A stretch of DNA of 64,000 bases, from the NCBI GenBank assembly GCA_017590115.1, contig JAGGNK010008604.1, positions 1-64,000 on the forward strand, read 5' to 3'. Position numbers and translations under genes: made by a program. The stretch comes from Montifringilla adamsi. Lineage: Eukaryota > Chordata > Aves > Passeriformes > Passeridae. A model generated the notes under the pieces. That model was not told the origin of the DNA. It searched no databases and saw only the letters and a program-made list of their open reading frames with translations. Positions 41,500-51,973 of this stretch are shown one piece after another. The first letter of the stretch is position 1, and each line of letters opens with the position of its first letter.

Positions 41500-41985
41500 A
41501 CTGATTTGTGGAAGCAAACAAACTCCACAACTTTTGTAAAAGTTGTAAAGCTGGTATGTTTATTACAGTGCTGGATGCATGTGGGGATCATTCCCCTTAA
41601 AAGGACATGCGTACCTCTGGGAACTCCAGATCCTTTTTTTATCTCACTCTCTAATACATATGCATGCAATTTCACAATAGGTTCATACATATTCATTCTA
41701 CTGATTTCGTGTTACATTTGCCACTAGATTTTTATCAGAAAGAACTCCTGGGTTATCCTGCCCTGTCTCCCGCAGCAGCCTCTCTGTCTGTTTCAGAGTT
41801 CAAGGGGCCCTCCTTATCTCTGTCCTTCGGCTGAAGCAGTTTCTTCGAGCATAGGTTTTTTGCGAGAACAGGCATTCAGACCAAACAGCTATGTTTGCAA
41901 GCTACAGACTTAATTCAAAGATGTACATTTCACCTAAATCAAAATGGATTTCTACCCTGGAAAATTTCCACTCTGTCTCATCACC
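41500..41985 (-). repeat. LTR-V copy inserted in CR1
   Basis: Closely similar to 44951-45421 (ACTCCACAACTTT, AGCTGGTATGTTTATT and many later blocks). CR1 RT sequence resumes on its right. Ends are approximate. Confidence 0.8.
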
Positions 41986-42189
41986 GCTATCAATCCTGGC
42001 TGAGGGATGAACATTTTGAGAGCAGCCCTGCTAAGAAGGACTTGAGGATGTTAGTGAAGGAGAGACTGGACATGAACTGGCAATGTGCACTCACAGCCCA
42101 GAAAGCCAAATGTGTCCTGGGCTGCATCCAAAGCAGCGCTGGCAGCAGGGTGATGGAAGTGATTCTGCCCCTCTACTCTCATGAGACCC

Positions 42190-42575
42190 TGTTGGGAACT
42201 CCCCATGTGTGGAGACATGAGGCTTGACTCCATTTTTCTCAGAAGGCTGGTTTATTATCTTATGATATATATATTATCTTAAAATACTACATTAAAACTG
42301 TACTAAAAGAACAGAGAGAAAAGAATGATCAGAAGGCTACAAAGAACAAGAATAGAATAGAATGAATAACAAAATCTTGTGACTGCTCACAGCCTCGACA
42401 CAGGTGGCTGTGATTGGTCATCAAGTGAAAACAATCCACATGGACCAATGGAAGATGCACCTGTTGCATTCCACAGCAGCAGATAGTTATTGTTTACATT
42501 TCTTTCCTGAGGCTCCCAGCTCCTCAGGAGGGAAAAATCCTAGCAAAGGATTTTTCATAAAATATCATGGCTACA
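42190..42575 (-). repeat. LTR-A solo copy (386 bp) inserted in CR1
   Basis: Same ends as the 39174 copy. Flanks AGACCC (42184-42189) and AGACTC (42576-42581) form a 6-bp target duplication with one mismatch inside CR1. Confidence 0.92.
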
Positions 42576-43114
42576 AGACTCCACCTGAATTCAGCTGAAC
42601 CCATACTGAATCCAGCTCTGGGGTCCCAGCACAGGAAGGACATGGACCTGTCAGAGTGAGTCCAGAGGCCACCAAGAGAATTAAAGGGATGGAGAACCTC
42701 TCCTACAAGGAAAGGATGAGAGAATTGGGCTTGTCCAGCCTGGAAAAGAGGCGGCTTGGGGATGACCTAATTGCAGCCTTGCAGTACCTGAAGGAAGCCT
42801 ACAAGAAAGATGGAGAGAGGCTATTTAGAAGAGCATGTAGTGACAGGACAAGGGAGAATGGCTTTAAGCTGAAAAAGGGCCGATTTAGATTGGATATTAG
42901 GAAGAAATTCTTTACTGTGCGGGTGGTGAGGCACTGGCACAGGTTTCCCAGAGAAGCTGTGGATGCCCCATCCCTGGTACTGTTCAGGGCCAGACTGGAT
43001 GGGGCTCTGAGCAACCTGGTCCATTGGAAGATGTCCCTGTCCACAGCAAGGGGTTGGAACTAGATGATCTTTAAGGTCCCTTCCAACCCCACCCATTCTT
43101 TGATTCTATGATCT

Positions 43115-44225
43115 GCATCATGATTTCTTTCTGTCTCTCCTTGCTGCTTTCCCATTTTCTTTCACCACTCCTTGCTTCTTACTCATTTTCCTCTGCTTTA
43201 GCGTGGGTTCTTCCATGGGTTGCAGGCCATTTGAGAGTGTGCCTTCTTCAACATGGCTTTACAGGGTGCAGTCTCTTCAGGGTGCAGCTGCTCTGGTGTG
43301 GAGTAATTCCTTTGAAGATTGCATCTCCAGCTGGTACCTACATGTCTTGGTTTGGAAAGACAGGTGTCTGCTAAGGAAGGCAGGAGCCTCCCCTGAAATG
43401 GAAAAATGCAAACCCCCTCTCTCTGAATTGTTATAAATTTGAAATTAAGGGGCTCTCAGGTAAAAATATGGGAGCAGGAATAACAGTTCTTTATTAGGGA
43501 AGAAAATAAAAAGATAAAATAAACAATGCAGTAAACCAAAACAACACTGACAGAGTCAGAACACAACCTGACACCCTGTTAGTCAGGGTGTTGGTAGCAG
43601 TTCAATTGGAATTGTGGCTGCAGTCCTCCTGGAGTGTCAGATGTGGTTCTGTTGGAACAGTGATCTTGTAGAAAGGGTGTAGTCTTCTTCTGAAGATTCA
43701 GTGGAAGAGGCAGCTGTTCTTCTGGGAAATTTAGTGGAGAAGCTGTGTTGGTGTTTTAGAATTTCAAGATTATGTCTGGGTAGTAATGCTTGGCTCCTCC
43801 CTCTGGGCGGAGCATCTCACAATGGGATGATATAGTTCTTATCAGTCATGCAGTGACATTCAATAGCCTATTATTAGTAGATGTCTCCCCGGAGGGAGGA
43901 TTGGTTATGGAAGAGATAAGGAAAACTGCTCACTTAACAGAAGACAACTGCCATACAGATGGCAAATAGAATACAATTTGCTTGGCAATTCAGGACACGA
44001 CATTGTCTCCTTATACTTCTCTTCCTACCAGCTGCCTCTCTTTCTTAAATATCCTTGAGCAGAAGAACCAGCTGCACCAAGTTTTGGCATGTAGTGGATT
44101 ATTTACATCATCTTCAGAGCTGGCTGGAACAGCTATGACTAGCAGATAGGAGTACATGGCCTCTCCCTGCACACATCACTCTTGCAGCCCCCCTGCTACC
44201 AAACCCCTGTACTTCATGGCCAATG
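43115..44225 (-). repeat. LTR-Z copy interrupted by LTR-Y
   Basis: 43115-43342 and 44003-44225 match consecutive parts of 60345-60760 (CTTGCTTCTTACTC, GCATCTCCAGC, GTTTTGGCATG and TTTACATCA blocks). Strand is tentative. Confidence 0.6.
43343..44002 (-). repeat. LTR-Y solo copy (660 bp)
   Basis: The minus strand begins TGTCGTGTCC and ends CCAAACCAAGACA, with CTAATAAAGAAC (poly(A)) about 150 bases from the end. Nested in LTR-Z. No exact target duplication by eye. Confidence 0.8.
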
Positions 44226-44950
44226 CATTGCACCCTTTATCTCTGTGAAAGACATATTTAAGAACTATTTGAACATATATCCATTATAACCTCTACTTTC
44301 AATGTCATCCCAACCTTAATATACATACATTATAAGCTATCTTTTGTCCTGAATATACACTTAGTAAAACCCTATCCCTTGCCCCAAGAACCAGATTACA
44401 GATTTTAACATCATACTAATTCAGATTTTGATGATTTTAGCCCCTGTAATCAGCTTTGTAGGGGCAGGTGGTGGAATTTCAATTGTTACAATGTTAATCC
44501 CTTTTGTCTAGTCTGCAAGGACAAAATATTTGTATATACAGACTCCTGAATGGTGGTTTATGCAGTGTGGAATGGTTAAAAAATGGAATTGTGATAAATG
44601 GCAGAGTTGACAAAACCCACTTTGGGCAGAAGAAGAAAGTAGAAAGTAATGAAATGGCTACTCTAAGAAAAACCCACTTTAAAACATCATGGTAATGCTC
44701 GTATTCAAAATGCAAAGGGAACTCAAGATCAGAAAACCAGATTTGTCTCTCTGTAAATTGATTCTGTGAACTGGTTCTATTGGGTCTGAATGAGTGGTTT
44801 GGGCCACTTTAACAATCACTATTAAAGGCATTGGCAGAAAGCAGGTTTTAATATAAATTTGTGAAAGCGTGATTGAACAGTTTGATGGCAAGGTTCACTC
44901 TATTACTTTACTACATAGATAAAGTATACATAGTGATTTGAGGGAAAAAA
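44226..44950. other. No gene recognised
   Basis: AT-rich. Short frames on both strands (44494-44891) without any domain. Confidence 0.4.
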
Positions 44951-45421
44951 AACTAACTCCACAACTTTGTAAAAGTTGTAAAGCTGGTATGTTTATTGCA
45001 GCACTGGATGCGTGTGGGGATTGTTCCCCCTAAAGGACATGCACACCCCTGAGAATTCCCGTACCTTTTTTATTCCCCCTTACTGGTACATATGCATAGA
45101 GTTTCACAATAGCTTCATGCATATTTATTTTACTGGTTTCCCGTTACAACTGGCAACTAGTCCTTGTACAGAGAAAACTCTCTGGTCATCCTGTCCCTCT
45201 CTTGCCTTCATTTCAAAGTTCAGGGGGTCCTTCTTATCTCTTCAGCTTGGAAATTGCATTCCTTTTTCCTCGGCCGAGGCAGTTTTTGTGAGTGCAGCAA
45301 AGATAACAGACTAAACAAGTTCAGTTATGTTAGCAAGCTACAGACTTAATAATTCAAAGTGGCACATTTCACCTAAATCTGAAATGGATTTCTACTCTGT
45401 TAAATTTCCACTCTACTTCAT
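44951..45421 (-). repeat. LTR-V copy
   Basis: About 85% similar by eye to the copy at 41500-41985 over its full length. No internal region attached. Confidence 0.8.
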
Positions 45422-46002
45422 TAGGAAAATCGGATTAGAATAAATTCAAAATGATTTGGACAGACTGTGGATGCAAAAGGGTAAGGGTGCAAAGGATACA
45501 GATACAAAAGAAAAGGGTGCAAAAGGATTTAGCAGCACTTAATCATTGACTAATTTAACTTTAAAAAGGTGGTTCAGTGGGATTTACTACAATTATAACA
45601 GTGACTTAATTATAGATTCACAATAACACTATTCATACCATAATCAATTTACACACATGCACACAGGCAGAGATGTATACATCTATATCTATGTGTGTAG
45701 AGGTACCTATTAAAAATGCTCCCTGAAGTCCAGTGAAATACTCACGTCAAATCCATTTATGTTTCTCAACCGACATGGGTTGCACCTCGAGGAGTGTGGG
45801 GGGGAGGGGGTATCAGCGTAGGTCTCGTCATCAGCAACAGTCTTTTGAGTATTGCAAACTTGAAGGTTTGTGAGCTCTGAGAGGCATCCCACTCAGAGGG
45901 AGGTGCTGTCACAGCCCACTTTGGTCGAGGAGAGCTCAAAGGGCCTCAGGACTGCTGTTTATAGGGTTGCAAGATGGCTGCTTTTAGTCATCCACAAAAT
46001 TT
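45422..46002. other. No gene recognised
   Basis: Non-coding, with a G-rich patch (45797-45812). It abuts the 3' end of the next CR1 and may be host sequence or old LTR. Confidence 0.35.
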
Positions 46003-48850
46003 CACAGAATCACAAGGTTGGAAGAGACCTTCAAATCATTGAGTCCAACCCGTTTCCTGACACCTCAACTAAACCATGGCACCGAGTGCCACACCCAGTC
46101 TTTTCTTAAACACATCCAGGGATGGTCACTCCCACCTCCCCGGGCAGACCATTCCAGTACTTTATCACTCTTTCAGTGAAAAACTTTTTCCTAATATCTA
46201 AACCTGTATTTCCGTTGATGCAGCTTAAGACTGTGACCTCTCGTTCTGTCAGTTGCTACCTGGAGAAAGAGACCAACCCCCATGTGACAACACCTACCCT
46301 TCAGGAAGTTGTAGAGAGTGATAAGATCACCTCTGAGTCTCCTTTTCCCCAGGCTAAACAACCCCAGCTCCCTCAGCCGTTCCTCATAGGGCTTGTATTC
46401 TAAGCCCCTCACCAGCCTCGTTGCCCTCCTCGGGACACGCTCAAGCATCTCAACATCCTTCCTAAACTGAGGGGCCCAGAACTGGACACAGCACTTAAAG
46501 TATGGCCTCACCAGTGCTGAGTACAGGGGGAGAATGACCTCCCTGCTCCTGCTGGCCACACTATTCCTGATACAGGCCAGGATGCTGTTGGCCTTCTTGG
46601 CCACCAGGGCACACTGCTGGCTCATGTTCAGTCAGCTGTCGTCCCAGGTCCCTTTCTGCCGGGGCACTGTCCAGCTACACCGTCCCCAGCCTATAACACT
46701 GCAAAGGGTTATTGTGGCCAAAATGCAGGACTCAGCACTTGAACTTATTCAACTTCATCCCATTGGACTCTGCCCATCCATCCAACCATTCCAAGTCTCT
46801 CTTCAGAGCTCTTCTCCCTTCCAATAGATCGACACACACTCCCAGCTTAGTGTCATCTGCAAATTTACTAATGAAAGACTCAATCCTCTCATCCATGTCA
46901 TCAATAAAAACACTGAACAGAACAGGCCCCAGCACAGACCCCTGAGGGACACCACTGGTGACTGGCCGCCAGCTGGATGCAGCACCGTTCACCACCAATC
47001 TCTAGGCCTGGCCATCAAGCCAGTTCTTAACCCAGCAAAGAGTGCTCCTGTCCAAGCCATGGGCTGCAAGCTTTTCCAGGAGTATGCTGTGGGAGACAGT
47101 GTCAAAGGCCTTGCTGAAGTACAAATAGACAACATGCACAGCCTTTCCTGCACCCACCAGGCAGGTCATCTGGTCATAAAAGGAGATCAGGTTGGTCAAA
47201 CATGACCTACCCTTCCTAAACCCCTGCTGGCTGGGTCTGATACCCTGGCCATCCTGTAGATGCTGCATGATGACACTCAGTATAAACTGTTCCATTATCT
47301 TGCCAGGTACTGAGTTCAGGCTGACTGGTCTATAAATACTAGGATCCTCCTTCCCACTCTTTTTGTGAATGACTGTCACATTGGCCAGATTCCAGTCATC
47401 TGGAACCTTGCCAGTGAGCCAAGACTGTTGCTAAATGATGGAGAGTGGCTTTGCAAGCTCATCTGCCAACTCCCTCATCACCCTGGGATGGATCCCATCT
47501 GGTCCCATAGATTTATGAATATCCAAGCATCTCAGAAGTTCTCTGACTGCCTCCTCTTGGATAATGGGGGGACCATTCTGTTCCCTGGCACCATCAACCA
47601 ACCCAAGAGGACAGTTGTCCTTGGGACAAGCCATCTTCCCACTAAAGACTGAGGCAAAGAAGGCATTAAGGACTTCTGCCTTCTCTTCATCTGCAGTTAC
47701 TAAGTTCCCTCCTGCATCTAATAAAGAACAAAGGTTGGTCTTACCCTTCCTTTTACCACTGATACATTTGTAAAACCATTTTTTATTATCCTTTAGAGAA
47801 GTCGCCATTTTAAGTTCAAACTGAGCTTTGGCCTCCCTAATTTTTTTCCCTACATGCTCTAGCAACCCCCTTAAATACTTCCTGAGAGACCTGACCCTCC
47901 CTCCAAAGATGATACATCCTCTTTTTATTCCTAAGTTCCTTCAAAACCTCCATGCCCATCCAGGCTGGACGTTTGCCTAATCGACTCATCTTTTGGCACA
48001 AAGGGACAGCCTGTTCCTGTGCCCTCAAGGTCTCTGGTTTGAAGCACGCCCACCTTTCCTGAACTCCTTTGTTTTTAAGGGCTGCTTTCCAAGGAACTCT
48101 CTGACTAAGTCTCCTAAGTAGGCCAAAGTCTGCCCTCAGGAAGTCCAATGTAAAATCTTATTGATGTTCCTCCTGATTTCACCAAATATCGAGAATTCTA
48201 TAATTTCATGATCACTGTGCCCCAAGCGACCTCCAACCACTACATCTCCCACCAGCCCATCTCTATTTGCAAACAACAGATCTAACATAGTTCCTCCCCT
48301 GGTGGGCTCACCCACTAGCTGCAACAAAAAGTTGCCCTCCACAAACTCTAAAATTTTCTGGACTGCTTTTTTTTCTGCTGTATTTAAGTTCTCAGCAGAT
48401 GTCTGGTACGTTGAAGTTGCCTACAAGGACAAGGACTGATGAACTTGAGACATTCTCAAACTGTTTATAGAACAAGTTGTCCACCTCTTCTTCCTGGTTG
48501 GGTGGATGATTACAGACTCCCGGTAGGATATCAGCCTTGTTGGCCTTCCTCTTTATTCTTACACATAAGCATTCAACTCCATCTTCATAAGTTTCAATAC
48601 CTATGGTGTCAAAAGCCTCCCTTAATATAAAGGGCCACCCCTCCACCACTTCTCCCTTTCCTGTCTCTTCTGAAGAGCTTGTAGCCATCCAGTGCAGTGC
48701 TCCAGGTATGTGAGTCATCCCACCACATTTCTGTGATGGTGACTACATCATAGTTCTGCTGTTGCACCATGGCCTCCAGCTCTTCTTGTTTGTTACCCAT
48801 GGTATGTGCATTGGTATACATGCACCTCAGCTGGGCTACTGATTTCTCTC
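46003..48850 (-). pseudogene. CR1 LINE ORF2 (endonuclease plus reverse transcriptase)
   Basis: The minus strand starts at the endonuclease near 48821 (YDVVTITEMWWDDSH, with the catalytic Glu), continues with VLVGNFNVPDIC (48392-48718; the catalytic GDFN reads GNFN) and the SDHE-type end near 48200. It then enters RT: pre-fingers at 47431-47865, FSKAFDTVSHSILL at about 47100, [10 protein letters not shown] and [10 protein letters not shown] at about 46850-46950, and thumb at 46191-46625. The element ends at 46003 with the inverted CR1 tail. At least eight frame breaks; it cannot make a full protein. Confidence 0.93.
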
Positions 48851-48859
48851 CTAACTCAG

Positions 48860-49830
48860 GCTTACCACCCTTGGGCCTGCTTCCAGACAGCCTAGATGCA
48901 TTCCCTTCCCTCTTCAGACCTAGTTTAAAGCCCTCTCAACAAGTTCTGCCAGTTCATGAGCTAAAAACCTTCTGCCCTTAAGAGAGAGATGGACCCCATC
49001 TGGTTGCAGTAAAGGAGGTGCTGTAATGTTGCCCCATGTTCAAAGAATCTGAAATTTTGCTGATGACACCAACCCTTGAGCCACTTGTTAATGATGTGAG
49101 TTCTCCTATTCCTTTCATCATTTTTCTCTGCCACCAAAGGGACTGTGCAGAGCACTACCTGTGCCCCTGTCCTATCAACCACTTGACCCAGTGCCCTAAA
49201 GTCCCTTTTAATTGCCTTGACACTCCTCTTTTCAATTTCATCACTGCCAGCCTAGAGTATCAGCAGTGGGTAATAATCAGAGGGCTGAATCAGCCCAGGA
49301 AGTCTCTCAGTGATAATTCCTTCCCCAGGCCCCAGGGAGGCAGCAGACATCTGTGGGGTGGGTCCTGTCGACATATGGGGCCCTCTATTCCCCTCAGAAG
49401 GGAGTCACCCACTGCAATTACCCTTCTTTTCTTTTTGATGTTAGAGGTGGTGATCTGTCTTAGAGATGAATCATAATTGGGAGGCTCACTGGGCAGATAA
49501 TTTTCTTCTAAATCATCTGGCTGGCTCTCTAGATCCAAGGCCTCATACCTATTCTGAAGTGGCACCTGGCTAGGGGATGGGGGTCAGGAGGAATTTTTAT
49601 TATTACCTCTCCAAGCAGGGACCCATTTCCACTCCCCTTCATCTACCAGGTGCCCTTCTTTTGCCTGAGAGTGAGAGGCATATGAGTCCTCTGACTCTTG
49701 GTGGGCTTTCCTTAAAGATGTAAGGGCTAAACTCCACCAGTCTACTTCCCTTTCACCTTCCCTGATACTCCTTAATCTTTCAACTTCCTCCCTAATCTCG
49801 GCCACCAGCGAATGGAGGTCGTTCACCTGT
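48860..49830 (-). pseudogene. CR1 LINE ORF1 (coiled coil plus esterase-like domain)
   Basis: The 49584-49826 frame has a charged helical start (LVAEIREEVERLRSIRE). The 49290-49565 frame holds VIAVGDSLLRGIEGP, the GDS nucleophile block of the SGNH esterase domain found in CR1 ORF1. The 48961-49182 frame continues the domain. With ORF2 this makes a nearly full-length CR1 of about 3.8 kb. The 5' UTR is replaced by LTR-T at 49830. Confidence 0.9.
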
Positions 49831-50512
49831 CAGTGCAGAAGGAAGGTGCTCCAGGCGCTGGAGCTGAGATTCCCCTGCAGCAAGTGATGAAGACCACAGT
49901 GAAGCAGCTGTCTCCCTGCAGCTCATGGAGGTCCATGGGATGCAGAGATTCACCCGCAGCCTGTGGAGGAGACCCACACCAGAGCAGGTGGATGCCTGAG
50001 ATGAGGCTATGAACCTGTGGGAGGCTCATGCTGGCAGGGACCTGCAGACCTATGGAGAGAGGAGCCCATGTTGGAGGAGGTTTCCTGGTAGGACTTGTGA
50101 CCCCATAGGGGACCCACACTGGAGCAGCCTGTCCTTGAAGGACTGCACCCCATGAAAGAGTGACCGATGTTGCAGCAGTTTGCAGAGGATTGTTGTCTGT
50201 AGCATGGACTCGTGTTGCAGCGTTTCAGAGGGATCTGTTGCTTGTGGAATGGACTCATGCTGGAGAAGTTAATGGAGAACTGTCTCCTGTGGGAAGGACC
50301 CCATGTTTGAGCAGGGGAAAGACTCTCCCTGAGCAGCAGGAGAAACAACATGTTATGAACTGACCCCCATTCCCTGTCTCCCTGCACCACTGGGGGGGAG
50401 GAGGGAGAGCTGGGAAGGAGGGAGGGGTGGGGGGAAGGTGTTTTTTAAGGTTTTATTTTACTTCTCATTATCCTACTCTGTTAGTCTTGTTAGTAATAAA
50501 TTCAGTTAATAT
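49830..50512 (+). repeat. LTR-T copy (+)
   Basis: Contains several imperfect 30-35-base repeats of the GACCCACACTGGAGCAGCCTG type and ends with TTAGTAATAAATTCAGTTAAT. The same family lies reversed at 56238-56960. The right end is truncated against a CR1 piece. Confidence 0.75.
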
Positions 50513-50518
50513 TCTTGG

Positions 50519-50800
50519 TCCTGCTGGCCACACTATTTCTGATACAGGCCAGGATGCCATTGGCCTTCTTGGCCACCTAGGCACACTCTTGTTCACATTC
50601 AGCTGGCTGTTGACCAGCACCCCCAGGTCGTTCTCCACTGGGCCATTTTCCAGCCACTTTTCCCCTAGCCTCTGGTGCTGCATGGGGTTTTTGTGACCCA
50701 AGTGCAGGACCTGGCACTTGGTCTTGTTGAACCTTATACAATTGGCCTTGGCTCACTGATCCAGCTTGTCCAGATCCCTCTGTAGAGTCTTCCTACTCTG
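50519..50800 (-). mobile_element. CR1 LINE fragment (-)
   Basis: RT thumb-region sequence, similar to 46540-46830. Truncated on both sides. The next 256 bases up to 51056 hold nothing recognisable. Confidence 0.88.
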
Positions 50801-51056
50801 AAGCAGACATGAAGCAAAAATGGGATTGTGAGGAACCAATTTAATTTTTATTTATGCCTCAATTTTATCCGGATTTTATGCTATAAATTCATTTTCTGAC
50901 ATGGGTTGAAAATTACTACATGATCTGAGCCCTAACACGTGGCATGTGTAGAAGGTGGCTAACATGCCTGAGGGGGTGGTGGAGACTGGTGACATTACCA
51001 TTTTCAAGCCAACAACTCCTTTAGAAAATGGAGGGAAGTTCTGTCTCTGGGGGGGG

Positions 51057-51205
51057 TGTGGATGTGACAGCCTGGTCAGAGAGCGAAAAAACTAGATAAG
51101 TTTTCCCAGAATCAGCCTGAGAGACTTTAGGGAGTTGGAGATAAACAATGATAGCTTATTATTATAAACAACCTGCAGGTATTGTTTTCTTACTCTCTGT
51201 TTTCT
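51057..51205 (+). repeat. LTR-X 5' fragment, inverted relative to ERV-3
   Basis: Begins TGTGGATGTGACAGCC and matches the first 150 bases of LTR-X. It runs straight into RT sequence of the opposite strand at about 51205. Not a normal 3' LTR, because its orientation is opposite. Confidence 0.85.
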
Positions 51206-51419
51206 TTATCACAAAGACAGGAGTATTCCAGGGACTAGTAGAAGGCTCAGTGTGGCCCTGTTGAAGTTGTTCCTGAACCAATTCATGAAGGGCGGCCAGT
51301 TTTTCTTTTGTCAGGGGCCACTGGTTTGTGGTTTGTTTGGACAAATGAATTTGTCCACCAGCCACCATAAAGGCAGCGTAGGATATTTTCCGCCCTTTAG
51401 CGCAGTGGTGGGCAGGCAC
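51206..51419 (-). pseudogene. pol: ERV-3 reverse transcriptase N-terminus
   Basis: A frame with [17 protein letters not shown] and [12 protein letters not shown], the first RT blocks. Cut by the LTR-X fragment; the catalytic YMDD region and everything later are missing. Confidence 0.8.
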
Positions 51420-51847
51420 CTGGTAGGGTCAGGGTACACATCATCTGGGGTCGCTGAGCAGAAATATCTGCAGACCAGAAGACCAGAAGACTTGTGGCAG
51501 TCCCGTGGATTCGAAGCCACCATTCCCACGAGTCCACTGGTCAGTCCTGGGGACACATGACTGAAAAGGCACAAGTTGAGCAATCCAAGTCCCTGCTGGA
51601 ATAGTGACGGGAGGATGGGCATGGAAACCATGGCACAAATTTGACGCGAAAAGCCAGAGTCAATAACTCCTGGGTGAACAAAGATTCCTTGGTGGGTGAC
51701 ACTAGATCTTCCCGCTAGCAGTGCGCTCAGTCCTTGTCCCAAAGGTCTGAACACATCTAAAGGAACCTTATGTTCATGACAGGATTCTAAGATGACTGCA
51801 GACGTGGTATGTACATCCACCCTGACGGAGCTGTGGGTGCTGCCCAC
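51420..51847 (-). pseudogene. ERV-3 dUTPase
   Basis: The first frame holds a FVHPGVIDSGFSRQI uracil-pocket block. After a frameshift the frame at 51441-51638 gives QLVPFQSCVPRT and RGNGGFESTG, the C-terminal glycine-rich motif. The sequence then passes almost directly into RT, so the protease is deleted. Confidence 0.8.
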
Positions 51848-51973
51848 AAACTGGCTGAGCAGGCCTGTGCCGGTGCCATGCCCTGAGGAATCACTTGTGT
51901 CAGAGTGCAGTTCCCCTGTGTGCTCATCCTCCCGTTTCCCAGGCCTGCCAAAGGCTGGCCATTGGCATGATAT

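Larger units (their letters stand above)
39605..43110 (+). mobile_element. CR1 LINE ORF2 copy (+) broken by three LTRs
   Basis: Pieces 39605-40742, 41207-41500, about 41986-42189 and 42576-43110 read as one CR1 in order. They cover the end of the endonuclease (39622-39840), pre-RT, RT fingers with FCKAFDTVPHNILL (about 40640), the palm FADDTKLS block (about 41350) and thumb, and the 3' UTR ending TTGATTCTATGATC. Many stops and shifts; dead. The 5' end of the element is missing. Confidence 0.92.
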
